From contig CM040429.1 of the NCBI GenBank assembly GCA_022702705.1, positions 115,483,943 through 115,547,942 on the forward strand: a stretch of DNA of 64,000 nt, in the 5' to 3' direction. The stretch's first letter is position 1; each line of letters starts with the position of its first letter. Below, piece by piece: positions 1 through 11,796 of this stretch. Below the pieces are notes generated by a model. It saw only the letters and a list, made by a program, of their open reading frames with translations, was not told the DNA's origin and did no database searches. This DNA is from Papilionanthe hookeriana x Papilionanthe teres. Its lineage: Eukaryota > Streptophyta > Magnoliopsida > Asparagales > Orchidaceae. Position numbers and translations under genes: made by a program.

Positions 1-3000
1 ACCTCGAAATTCTATGGCTTTGTTATTTAATGCTAAGAAAGGTTTTACTGATGTAGATTCCAGTTTTGCTAATGACAATGGGCGTGCTGCCCACTGTGCT
101 CCAAGCTCCTTGTTGTTGTAGAGTTTTAGTTTTAGAAGGTGAAAATCAGGGAATGAGAGAAGTGTTTTGGTTTAGAGAAATCTTAAAGTCCACATGTTTT
201 TAGTGTTTTAATTAAAACAAATCTTAAAGTTGATTAAACAGAACCGATTAAGTTCCCACGGTTCTGTCATCTCGGCACCGTTATTTTCATCGAATTCACT
301 TAGTCAAGATGAATTTGCTAAACTCAACTGAATGAGTTCCACACTTTCATTTAGACCATGGGAAATCCCGTTAGCAACACGTGGGTTGCATCATCCGAGG
401 TGTTCCCGATCATTCAATGAGACATTTTAATTTAGTTAAAGTTGTGGTTTTGTTGTTCTATTTGTGATTAAATTTTGAGTTGTTTTATATTTTAGATGTT
501 GTGGTGGTGAATTTTATCTTGTGTGACTTTTAATTTAGTTTTAGTTTCAGTTTTGTGGCTATCCTAAAAGTTTCAGTTTTCATGCAACAATCCTGTTTAT
601 CATGCAAGAAAAGTAAAGCGCAGTGCGCAGTAAATAAGTTGTAATAAAGTAAATTGTAATAAAGTAAAAGAGTACCTGGAGGGTCTTCTCGTCATTCCAA
701 GCTGCACTTAAAACACATGTTAGAACATTTAAATATTTGCAGCAATAGGCAAAGCTAAGGGATGGGTTTTGGTTGTCTACCAAGATCCTAATCCTACTGC
801 TAGTCAGTTCTTATGACGTCTAGGTTCGTTATATTTTGTGGATGATTTTCTTCACCAAAGAACAATTAAGTTCAATTATTCTTCTTAAAACACCTCATTG
901 TATTGAGGAAGTGCTTAGAATGGGTTCTAAACATCTTTTCAATACTTCTGAGATTATTTCGAGTCTAAATGAGTTTTTATTATGTAGATGAATCAATCAC
1001 CTGTAAATTTTTTAGTTAAGTTTTAACTCTTGCTCAATGAACTTAGGACATTTGATTATCCCATGAATGAAGTGACACCTCACTTGATGCTCCATTTAAG
1101 AGTTATAATGATAAAAGTCTTTAGGGGCAAAATCAATTTATTAAGAATTTCAACGATTTAAAATTAGAATTAATGTTTTAAGGTGATTTAATTTAGTTAT
1201 AAAATTTTAATAAATTTAAGTTTGGAATAGTGTTCAAGTTGTTTTATTCTTAAGTGTATTAAACTATTTGAATTGAAAGAGGAGTTTAAATTATTTAATT
1301 TAGACTTTAATGATATAATTTTAATTTAATTGCAATATTCTAGATTAACTTTTAATTGGTTTGATGTTTTAATTAAGAATTACTTTTTTTGAAATTGATT
1401 TTGATGTTTCGAGTTTGTTTTAGAATTGCTTTCAAGTGATTTTTTGAAATTAATTTTTTTAATGTTTTAAATTTATTTCAATTTAATTATCAAGTTAATT
1501 AATGTTTTAAGTTTTAATTTAATTAAGGGTTACCTTTTCTTTATTATTAATTTATTATTTTCAATTATCATCTTAAGTTTAATTAAGAGATAAATATAAT
1601 TAAAGTGATTCATTTGGGGATTTTAGTTTAAGTGATTATAGTCTCTCTAAATTATATCCCCATTTTAATAATTCAATTTTTTTTAATTATTCTTCCAAAA
1701 TTTAAATTATTTAATTAATTAAGGTTTCATTTTTTGTTTGGATTATTAAAAGTGATCAATTAGTTCCTACCCTTTTATTTTCCAAAGTTTTAATCATCTA
1801 AGAAAGAATTAAGATCAAATATTTTACCCCCCATTTTGATTAAACCTAAAGTTGTAATTAGATGTTAAAATTCTTAATTATTAATATGCCCTTTTAAGCT
1901 TAATTATTTCATAACTTATTAACTTGAGCTCAAATGAGCTTGAAATTTTTATGTCACTTCACTCACATGTCAATTAGGACATTAGAGGAGAAAATGTGAT
2001 TTTTCTATTTTTAATTTAATTTATATATTTATTTTAATAGAAAATAGAGATTTTCAATGGAAATTCAACAAATTGACCAAGCCAAGTTTTCTATCCTTAA
2101 GAAAATTATGGGATGTTCCTAATGACTAGAGGACCACTTGGACTAATTTTGGTTGTTTTTTGAACTATATTTTATTTATTATAATTATTTTGGCTTTTGG
2201 AGTATTAATCAATTATAAAATAAAATTAAAGTTGAAAAATAGATTTTATATTTTTATTAAATCTCTCTGACCTCAAGGAGTCCAGAGAAACAAATTTTAT
2301 AATTTTCTGATTTTTCTTTGATTTATTAGAATTTATTTAGTGAAAATGTTGGAAAATTTATTTTTTAATTCAAAAATTGTTATAGGGCTTTTAAATTTCA
2401 ATATCTTATCCCAGGGACTTGGGAAAAATATTTAGTTTGTTCCTAAGTGATTAGGAGTTAAAATGTGACATTCTTATGATTTTTAATATTTTTGTAATTT
2501 TTATTATTTTTTAATTATTAAAATATTAAAATAAGGTGAAAAATGAAGATTTTTAGAAAATTCCAATTTTAATTTTCATAGACTCCTTTGTTACCAGAGA
2601 AGTCCCAAAACTAATTTGGTGAATTTTTAAGATGTATTTTTGAAGTTATGAACTTTTAAAGTTTAATTTTACTCATGTGACATAATTAATCCATTTAGTA
2701 GGGTTAAACATTTCCAATTGACTTCAAATTTTTATGTGAGGTCCCTCTAATCCTGAAGATCAGTGGAGAATTGTTTTTAAGTTCTTTTGATGAGTGGTTA
2801 ACCCTAATTAATTGAAATTCAGTTTTGAGTGTTTAGGCCAATTAGGATTATTCTTAATGAATTAACTCAAAACATAATTATTCTAGGGTCCTCTGATCCT
2901 AAGAAACTTTGCTAAATTTTCCTAGAATTTTCTAAGTAATATGCTAATTAATGGAATTAAAATACCAAAAACAGTGACATAAATTTGAAAAATACACAAC

Positions 3001-4484
3001 TTGCCATAGGGATAGCCTCTGACCTTTAAAAATTCAAGGAATGTTCCCAAGATGAGAGGCTTCAAAAGCCCTATGGTCTCATGCCATGGTGAATTGTATA
3101 TCCAAATGGAGAATTAAAATACTGAAATGAGTAAATAATTAATTAAAAATAAAATACTCATCAAATTAAGTCAATTCTTTTTCTACATTATTCTCCTTTG
3201 TTCACTGAGCAAGAGGGTATTTTTATTTTATTTTTGTGATTTTACTACACAAAGATATGGATTTTCTAAGTTTCAGGCATTTAATTAAATCATAAATTCC
3301 ATATTTTCCTACTTATCCGATTCAGCACCACGGCAACCTTAGCGTCTCCGAAGCTCCACGCGGCATGCTCCCATTCTCTGTCGCCATCTGACTCAGCGCC
3401 ACGCAGCCCGTGGTTCACTTACCGTTCCCTGGTCCGATGCAATCAGAGCCGTCCATTTGATACATGCTCGATCCAACGGCGGCTGGTCGTCGTCTCCGAC
3501 TGGTGTGCACCCGTGACCGCCCACACTCAAACCCTAATATCTCTCTCGTTTCTCAATGGTTTTTTATGTTCTTATACTCTATGGATTCATCTTGAAGAGA
3601 CGAACACATCCATACAGTTTACATGCTATGAAATTAACTCAAATGAAATGGAGAATCGCTAGAAACTCAGGTTAAAGAGAAGTCTCCATACCTTGATTCA
3701 GGAGGTGAGGCCTCAACTGAATGTGCTCGGCACGTTCGTTGGAGCTGGAAGAGCCTAGGGATGAAGCCTCCGGCCCCGGTGAAAGATCTATGTATGAAAG
3801 TGACCAGGCTCGATTTCAGGTTTTGGAGGTTAGAGCAGTTGGGTGGCCTGGAGAGGGGGCTTTCACTGGGGAACTCCTTCTCTTGGTCCTGTGCAGGTGT
3901 GGGTTAGTTTAATTTGATTTTGGTGGAGGTTTGAGAGATGTCCTGTTCTGGCCTGAGAATCAAGCTCAAAAATTTAGCTCAATCAATGGGATTTAGGGCA
4001 GGAGAACAGTGGGGATGGATTGCTCTTCGCTAGGGGAAGCTCTGTGAGGAGTTTGGAGGGATTATATGAAGGTTGATTTCAGCCAACCTTTTGGCCGAGA
4101 GGCGGTGGCTGGTTTAATTAGCCGTGGCCAGGGCTTCCCAGGGGCAATTGATGGCTGGGTCAGCTGCCTAGGGGAGGAGATGAAGAGCTGTGGTGGCCAA
4201 TTTGAGTGGGGCAACTCAGTAGATGAGAATTTGAAATTTGGCTCATTCCAAGCTCCTCGACCATGGCGTTTTCCGGCGGCCTGGTGGCTGGCCGGCCAGA
4301 GTCAGGTCACCATCTGACTCAGGGGAGTCAAGGCTGGGGTTTGGTGCAGTCAATTGCCTTTGGACATGTGTAAAGGATTGGATTTAAGTGGCATGGAGAG
4401 AGGGGTGATTTTGGGTCCAAATGGGTCAACCTATGGATTTTGGTTAGGTTCACCCCCCCATGACCTGATTTGGGCTGAAGGGGA
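1..4484 (+). mobile_element. Giant LTR A, first part (left end outside window)
   Basis: This stretch aligns nearly end to end with 5361-9807 of LTR B: shared landmarks include the opening at 1 and 5361, the block around 340-420 and 5695-5770, and the GC-rich block at 3310-3500 and 8640-8850. It is broken at 4484 by the insertion of LTR B and resumes at 11797. The whole LTR would be about as long as B. No protein-coding gene is supported; small ORFs at 3721-3912 and 4066-4317 are not conserved in B. The GC-rich block at 3310-3540, ending in a CAAACCCTAATATCTCTC stretch, resembles plant promoter or leader DNA but has no clear TATA box. Strand is by convention. Confidence 0.8.
4480..4484. repeat. 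Left target-site duplication of LTR B (GGGGA)
   Basis: GGGGA directly precedes the LTR start TGTCGGCATA and recurs at 11792-11796 directly after the LTR end GGTCAACA. A 5 bp duplication is what Ty3/gypsy integrases make. Confidence 0.92.
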
Positions 4485-6793
4485 TGTCGGCATATTTTTA
4501 GGTTGAGTGTTGTATTTTTTAAAAGGGGTCGCCTACAGAAATTGTCGGCGAATTTTAAATTTTAAATTTAATTTAAATATATATATAATTTAGAAAGTAG
4601 TCATTGATTTTGAAAATAATTTTAAATTTGAAAATTTTAAGATACGAAATCAAACAGATCTCGCATCCCAAATAGTTTATATAAACGAGCACCGCATCAC
4701 AAACCGTGTATCTATCCCGAAGAATAGACACACTGCTTGATGATGGGGCTCGATTAAATAAACTAGAAGATTTGTGACATCCGTTTGGTCCGCGAACCAA
4801 TTTTATAAGCCACAAGTTCCTCTCGCTTAATACAAAGAAATTAAGCGGGGTTTATATTACTCGGGTTCTTAAAGTTCCCTATAAGGGCAAGCCCCTATAG
4901 TTAATTACATCTTAAATGACGGGAATCATTTAAGAAAACTCACGATAATGATTAGTGGTTTTGCTCTCAAGAATTTCAAAGTTTAAGGTTTTCAAATGAT
5001 TGGATTTTGGAAATTTCAATAGGGATCAGCTCAAATTTGGAACAAGTTTATTTTAAGAGTCCAAAGGAAGAGAAATAGGAGAAGCTGAGGATCCAAGAAG
5101 AATCTTGACAACTTCCCAAACTATCCTATTATTTGGCTTAGATTTGGGAATTTACTTAATGTTTCAATCTTGCCAATTTTAATTAATTAGGACTTATATT
5201 TGAATGAAACAATCATACAAACAGCCTTGAAGATGTGAGGACTTATGTCGTACCAAACGACTACCTCGGAGTCCTAAGACAGGTTAGGGCTAAATTTGCA
5301 GAAGACAATTATGCAGATGCCTAACAAAAAGTTGAGGATTTATGTTGCACTAGGAAAACTACCTCGAAATCCTATGTCTAGTTGTTTATTTCTAAGAAGG
5401 GTTTAGCTGATGTAGATCCGAGTTTTGCTGACGACGATGGCCGTGCTGCCCACTATGCTCCAAGCTCTTTGTTGCCGCAGAGGTTTAGTTTTAGAAATCA
5501 TAAATTAGGAGATGAGAGAAGTGTTTTGGTTTAGAGAAATCTTAAAATCCAAATTTCTTTAGTGTTTTAATTAAAACAAATCTTAAAGTTGATTAAACAG
5601 AACAGATTAAGATCCCACGGTTTCGTCATCTTGGCACCGTTAGTTTCATCGAATTCACTTAGTCCATATGAATTTGCTAAACTCAACTGAATGAGTTCCA
5701 CACTTTCATTTAGACCGTGGGAAATCCCGTTAGCAACACGTGGGTTACATCATCCGAGGTATTCCCGATCATTCAACGAGACGTTTTAATTTAGTTGCAA
5801 TTGTAGTTTTGTTGTTCTGTTTGTGATTAAATTTTGAGTTGTTTTATATTTTGGAATGTTGTGGCTGTGAATTTTATCTTGTAATGACTTTTAATTTAGT
5901 TTTGGTTTCAGTTCAGGGACTATCCTAAAGGTTTTGATTTTCATGCAACAGTCTTATTTAACATGCAAGAAAAGGTAAAGCGCAATGCATGTAAGTAAAT
6001 TGCAATAAAATAAAAACGTTCTGGAGAGTCTTCCCGTCATCCCAAGCTGCACTTAAAACACATGTTAGGGCATTTAAACATATTTTCCAAGAAATACCTA
6101 GGTAAGGCTAAGGGAAAGGGTTTTGGTTGTCTACCAAATTCCTAATCCTATAACTAGTCATCTCCTATGACGTCTAGGTTGTTGGTTTGGTTTAAGGATG
6201 ATTTTCTTCATCAAAGAATAATTAAATTCAATTGTTCTTCTAAAACATCACGTCATATTAAGGAAGTTCTTAGGATGAGTCCTAAACATCTTTTCAATAC
6301 TTCTGGGATTATTTTTGAGTTCAAGTAAATTTAGTTGCACATATGAATTAATCATCCAGGAGTTTAGTTAAAGTTTGTCTCTTGCTCAGTGAACTTGGGT
6401 ATTTGATTACCTGAGGAATGAAGTGACATCTCACTTAATACTCTATTTAAGAATTACAATAATTAAAGCCTTTAAGGGCAAGTTGGTTTGTTGAGAATTT
6501 TAATCATTCTTAATTTAAAGTTTGAGTTAATGTTTTAAAGTGATTTAATTTAATTATGAGGTTTTAATTAATAATTTTAAGTTTGGAATATTGTTCAAAT
6601 TATTTTAGATTTAATTTAAATCTTTACACTTTCAATTATCTTAGTATTTCAGATTGATGTTTATGTTTTAAATTTACTTAGATAGAAAGAGGTGTTGAAA
6701 TTATTGATATGTTTTGATTTAACTCTTAATGATTTCATTTAGGTTTATTGTTAAGTGATTTTAATTCAATTTAATTTAATTTTATTTTATTTA

Positions 6794-6832
6794 AATTTAA
6801 TTTAATTTAATTTAATTTAATTTAATTTAATT
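6794..6832. repeat. TTTAA simple repeat
   Basis: About seven tandem TTTAA units inside LTR B, embedded in an A/T-rich tract that is also found, without the expansion, in A. Confidence 0.85.
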
Positions 6833-9799
6833 TTAGTTTTAGTTTCAATATTTTAAATTTAATTTTAGTTTAATTTTAGTTTTAGTTGTTAATTTGGATT
6901 ATTACTTTAATTTTTAATTAAGAACTAAATATTGTTAAAGTGACTTATTTAGGGATTTTTAAGTTAAAGAATAAATATCCTCTTCATAATATCCCTATTT
7001 TAATAATCCAAATTTTAAATATATTCTTTCCAAAATTTAAATTATTTAATTAATTAAAGTTTCATTTTGATATTTTCAAAGTGTTTAATGAGTTTCTACT
7101 CCTTAATTTCCCTAAGTTTCAATCATCCAAGAGAAAGTTAAAATGAAATATTTTACCCCCATTTTGATTAGACCTAAAGTTTTAATTAAGGGTTAAAATT
7201 TTTAATTACCTTTATGCCCTTTTAAGCTTATTTATTTCATAACTCACTAAATTGAGCTCAAATGAATTTGAAATTTTTATGTCACCTCACTAACATGTCA
7301 ATTAAGACATTATAGTAGAAAATGTGATTTTTTCTGGATTTAATTTATTTATAAAATTATTTTTAGTAGAAAATAGGGGTTTTCAAAGAAAATTCAACAA
7401 CATGACCAAAGTAAATTTTTTGTCCTTAAGAAAATTATAAGATGTTCCTAATGACTAGAGGACCACTTGGACCAATTTTTGTGATTTTTTGAATTAAATT
7501 TTAGGTATTATAATTATTTTGAGTTTTAGAGTATTAATTAATTTTAAAATAAAATAAAAGTTGAAAAATAGATTTTATATTTTCCTTAAATTCCTCTAAC
7601 CTCAAGGAGTCCAGAGAAATAAATTTTATAATTTTCTAATTTTTTTTATTTATTAGAATTATTTTAGTGAAGAGGTTAAAAAATCATTTTTTAACATTAA
7701 AAATTACATTAAGCCTTTAAAATTCAATATCTCGTCCTAGGGACTTAGGAAAAATATTTGGTTTGTTTCTAAATGATTAGGAGTCAAAATGTGACATTTT
7801 TATGATTTTTAATATTTTTATGATTTTTATTATTTTTTAATTATTAAAATATTAAAATATTGTGAAAAATCAACTTTTTTTTAGAAAATTCCAATTTTAA
7901 TTTTGCTGAACTCCCCTGATATTAGAGAAGCTTCAAAACCATTTTTGTGAATTTTTGAAAAGTATTTTTGGAGTTATGAATTTTTAAAGTTTCATTTTGC
8001 TTATGAGGCTTAATCAATCCATTTGGTGGGGTTAATCAAGTCCAATTGATTTCAAAATTTTATGTAAGGTTCCTCTAACCCTAAAGAGCAATGGAGAATT
8101 GTTTTCAAGTCAATTTGATTTGTGGTTAACCCTAATTAATTCAAATTCAATTTTAAGGGTTTAGGCCAATTAACTCAAAATATGAATGAATTAACTCAAA
8201 ATATATTTTTCGTAGGGTCTTCTGGTTCTAGGAAACATCACCAAATTTTCCTAGAATTTATTTTACAACATGCTAATTATTGAAATTAAAATACCTAAAA
8301 CAGTGACATAAACTTGAAAAATCAATAACTTTTCACAAAGATAGCCTCTGACCTTGAAAAATTCAGGGAATGTTCCCAAGATCAGAGGCTTCAAAAGCCT
8401 TATGGTGTCATGCCATGGTGAATTATCTATGCAAATGGAAAATCAAAACATTGGAAATAGTAAATAAATTATTAAAAATAAAATACTCATCCAATTAACT
8501 TAATTTCTTTTCCACATTATTTTCCTCTATTCACTGAGCAAGGGGGTATTTTTATTTTATTTTTGTGATTTTTCTATGCAAAGATATGAATTTTTGAAGT
8601 TCTGGTATTTAAATAATTCAAAAATACCCTAATTTTCTACTTATCCGACTCGGCGTCGCGTCATCCTACGGCGGATAGAATGCCCATGCGTAGCTCTGTG
8701 ATTCGGCGCGGCCATCTGACTCAGCGCTCCAGGGGCCCGCGGTTCACGTAACATTCTGCTGTCCGGCTTGATCTCGACCGTCCGCTCGATACACGCGCGA
8801 TCCAACGGCTCCTGGTTATCGTCTACGACTGGTGTGCACCCGTGACCGTCCACACTCAAACCCTAATATCTCTCTTGATTCTTAATGGATTTTTGAGTTC
8901 TTATGCTCTATCAATTCGTCTTGAAGAGGCGAACACATCCATATGGTTTATAGGCTATGAAATTAACCTAAACGAGATAGAGAATTGCTGGAAGCTCGGG
9001 AGGAAGAATGAGTTCATACCTTTGCTCAGAGAAGTGAAGCTTCGATCTGAGGGTTGTGTCACCTTCGATTGAGTCCAAGCAAGCTCCAGATAAAGTCTCT
9101 GGCTCTGAGGAATTGTCTAAGTATAAAAGTGACCAAGGCCGATCACAAAGCTTGGAGGCTGGTTGGCCTGGTGAGGGGGCTTTTACTGGGGAACTTCTCC
9201 TCCTAGTTTGGTGAAGGTGTAGGGTCAATCAATTTGAAGATTGGCTCACTATGGTGAAGTGTCCTATTTTTTGGGTGGATTTTCAACTCAAAAATTGAGC
9301 TCTGTTAATGGGGATTAGGGCAAAGGAACACTGGGGATCAACTGCTTTGTGTTAGGAGGAGGTCCTGGAGCAATTTTAGCAGAGTTTCCTTAAGGTCTCG
9401 TTCATCCCCTCATTTGGCCGAGAGGGTTGTGGGTTTAAATAGACATGGCTGGAGGGCTTCCCAGGGGGGTTTGATGCTTGGGATCAGCTGCTCTATGCAA
9501 GAGAAGAACAGTTATGGTGTTCAATTGGACTGGGACAACTCAGCAAGGGAGAATTAAAAATTTTGGCTCACATGGAGCTCTCGGCCATGGTGTTTTCCGG
9601 CGACCCAGGCGGCTGGCCGGCAGGGTTAGGTCACCATCTGACTCAGTGGGGTCAGGGGTTGAGTTTGGTGCAAGCAATGGGTATTGGCCATGTGTAAAGA
9701 GGTTTGATTTAAATGGTACGAGGGAAAGGTCATTTTGGATTCAATTTGGTCAAGTCATGGTTTAGGCTAGGTGCACCTCCCCAAGGCTGGTTTGGGCTG

Positions 9800-11250
9800 A
9801 AGAGAAAGTCACTTGGGTCAGCTTGATTAGTGGGGTCAAGTCACAATCCAAGTACAATTTGGCTTAAGCAAGATTAGGAGATACATGGGAGTGTTTAATC
9901 ACTCCTAAGGGAATCATTAAAGTGTTTCCTCCTTTTTCCATTTAGGGAGTGGTGATAAGTCAAAGCTCTCATGGCTTTCATGTGGCTTGTGCATGGCTCC
10001 AAGGACTCCATTTGGCTTAGGGATGGCTTGACTCATTTACATGGAAATGGATTTTGGGATTTTTGATGAATTTAGGGGAAATTGGCATGAGGCTTAATTT
10101 AGGATAATTTGATGATGAGTTTGAAACTTAGGGAATGATTTAAATCAAAGGTATGATTATCTCATGTGGGCTTTGGAATGGATTTTGGGCTTTTTGAAAT
10201 CATTTTGGATGGGCTTTTTAAAAGGCTTAAATGGGTGGGCCTTTATATTTCAAAATGGACTTTTGGATGAAGAATTTTGTGAAAGACCATGCCAAATAAA
10301 TGTTGGGTTTAGTTTAGGGATGTTTCTTGAATGGTATGGAATCAATTTGGTGTGATTTGGAGTAGAATTGGGTTGAATTTGGGCTTTTTGGTAAAGGGAC
10401 CAAGGTGGGCCAAATTGGGCTAACTTCGGCTAAGATTGGGCTAAGGTTGAATTTGGTGTAAAATTAATGTTGAAAAATGTTTATGGGAGTGTTACAAAGA
10501 GTTTTCAATTTTGATTGGGCTCTAATTTTGGGATTTGGGCCCATTTGGGTTAGGTTTGGGCTTAGATTAATTTAAGGGATTTTGGTTTTGGGTTAGGTTT
10601 GGGTGGAGTTAGGTTCAAATTTTTGGGCAAATCAAGTTAGAGTTTTGTTTATGGGGATGTTAGGAAGGCCTTAGAAAAGATTTGAGGCCAATTGGAGTTG
10701 AATTGGGTTGGTTTGGGCTAGGTTTAGGTCATGGGCCAAAATTGGGCCTTAAGCTTCAAATTGAATTGGGGCTCAAATCTCAATCAAATTGGACTTGTAT
10801 TTGGTCTACATTGATATTGGGGATATTGAATTGAAGTTTAGAACTGAATTGGACCAAAATTAAGGTCAATTGGGGTGGTTTGGTTTGACATTGGGTTCAC
10901 TTGGTTGAAAATGGGTCGAATTGGGAGTGTTGGTAAAAGTGGGGTAAATTGGCAAAATTGTCCCATAGTGTAGTTGAACAAAATGAAATTGGGAATATTT
11001 AGGATTTTGTGGAATTTTTTTGGGAATTTTCTGAATTTTTGGATTTTTAGGAAAAAAGGGTATTTTGGTAATTTTGGGGGGTTTAGGGGTATTTTTGGAA
11101 ATTTTGGTATTTTGGCCAAAGATGGTCAATTTGAATGGTGGGAAGTGTTTAGGATTGATTTTGTGGGATCTTGGGTAATTTAGGCAATTTTGCAAATTAT
11201 GGGTCATTTCAAGGGCATTTGGTAGGTTTGGTTGGTCCAAGGCCCTGGGG
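9800..11250 (+). other. C-depleted G/T-rich part of LTR B
   Basis: The plus strand here is rich in G and T with very few C (for example 10975-11110), with many short runs such as TTGGGCTA and GGGGTATTTTTGG. The equivalent part of A (about 11990-13250) and, on the opposite strand, of C (48660-48870) show the same skew. The long minus-strand ORFs in this stretch are proline/lysine/phenylalanine-rich by-products of the skew, not genes. Confidence 0.7.
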
Positions 11251-11766
11251 GTCAAAAATTGAATTTTTGAAAAAAAGGAAGATTGATCAAATGTGAGTGA
11301 AATGGGATCACTTTAGTTGAAGCCATATTAAGCCCATATGAGGCATGAGAGGACTCATTTGGGGCATTCACTATGTTGTTCCTAACCCTCTTAGCCAGGG
11401 GCTTAGGGGTTAAGGACCATCCATATGAATTACCTACATGAGTCAGGAAGTCAAGTTGGGTGAGAGTGTGGTTTTAGGACTTGGAATGTGTGTGAGAGTG
11501 TAGTGTATGTGCAAGTCAACCCTCACCAGACCAGGCCACCCAGGGTATTACTAAGGCTAAAAAGTCTTATAGGGAACTCATCATTTAAACCTCCACATTT
11601 GATTTCAACCCTCTAGGTGATTAGGGGTCTACAATTAAGCTTATGGGGTTTACAGGGAGTTAAGAAGTAGTTTGAATTTCTAAAGGGTGGGTTCCATTTC
11701 TAGTCCTCTAAGATTAGTTAAAGGAAACCTAAGGCTAGATCCTAAGTACTAAAGAGAGAAGCAAAA

Positions 11767-11787
11767 GACCTCATCAAAAATGAGGTC
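11767..11787 (+). other. LTR-terminal hairpin (LTR B)
   Basis: An 8 bp perfect stem, GACCTCAT and ATGAGGTC, encloses a 5 nt loop and ends 4 nt before the LTR terminus. The same hairpin closes LTR A (13784-13804), and a 7 bp version with a 7 nt loop opens reversed LTR C (48360-48380). Confidence 0.8.
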
Positions 11788-11791
11788 AACA

Positions 11792-11796
11792 GGGGA
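11792..11796. repeat. Right target-site duplication of LTR B (GGGGA)
   Basis: Matches 4480-4484 exactly; LTR A sequence resumes directly afterwards (ATCAGTTGGGTCAG, compare 9811-9820 in B). Confidence 0.92.

Larger units (their letters stand above)
4485..11791 (+). mobile_element. Giant solo LTR B, 7,307 bp
   Basis: The element runs from TGTCGGCATA to GGTCAACA (TG...CA ends), is flanked by GGGGA on both sides, and has no second LTR or internal region, so it is a solo LTR left by LTR-LTR recombination. It sits inside LTR A, whose sequence continues across it. Inside: a diverse 5' part (4485-5400), a TTTAA simple repeat (6794-6832), a GC-rich block (8640-8850), then a G/T-rich, C-poor part (about 9800-11250), and a terminal hairpin. 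Reversed LTR C matches it closely at both ends. A TATA-like box readable on the minus strand (GCCTATAAACC, about 8950-8960) leaves transcriptional direction open. 7.3 kb is very long for an LTR. Confidence 0.88.

Noticed and set aside
3721..4317. Short plus-strand ORFs in LTR A
   Set aside because: Not kept in the matching part of LTR B, so probably chance.
8641..9228. A host gene in the GC-rich block of LTR B
   Set aside because: The block recurs in LTR A with frame-breaking differences; it is LTR sequence.
10838..11255. Two overlapping minus-strand ORFs of 93 and 129 codons
   Set aside because: Pro/Lys/Phe-rich by-products of the C-poor plus strand; no start context or conservation in LTR A (12900-13240).
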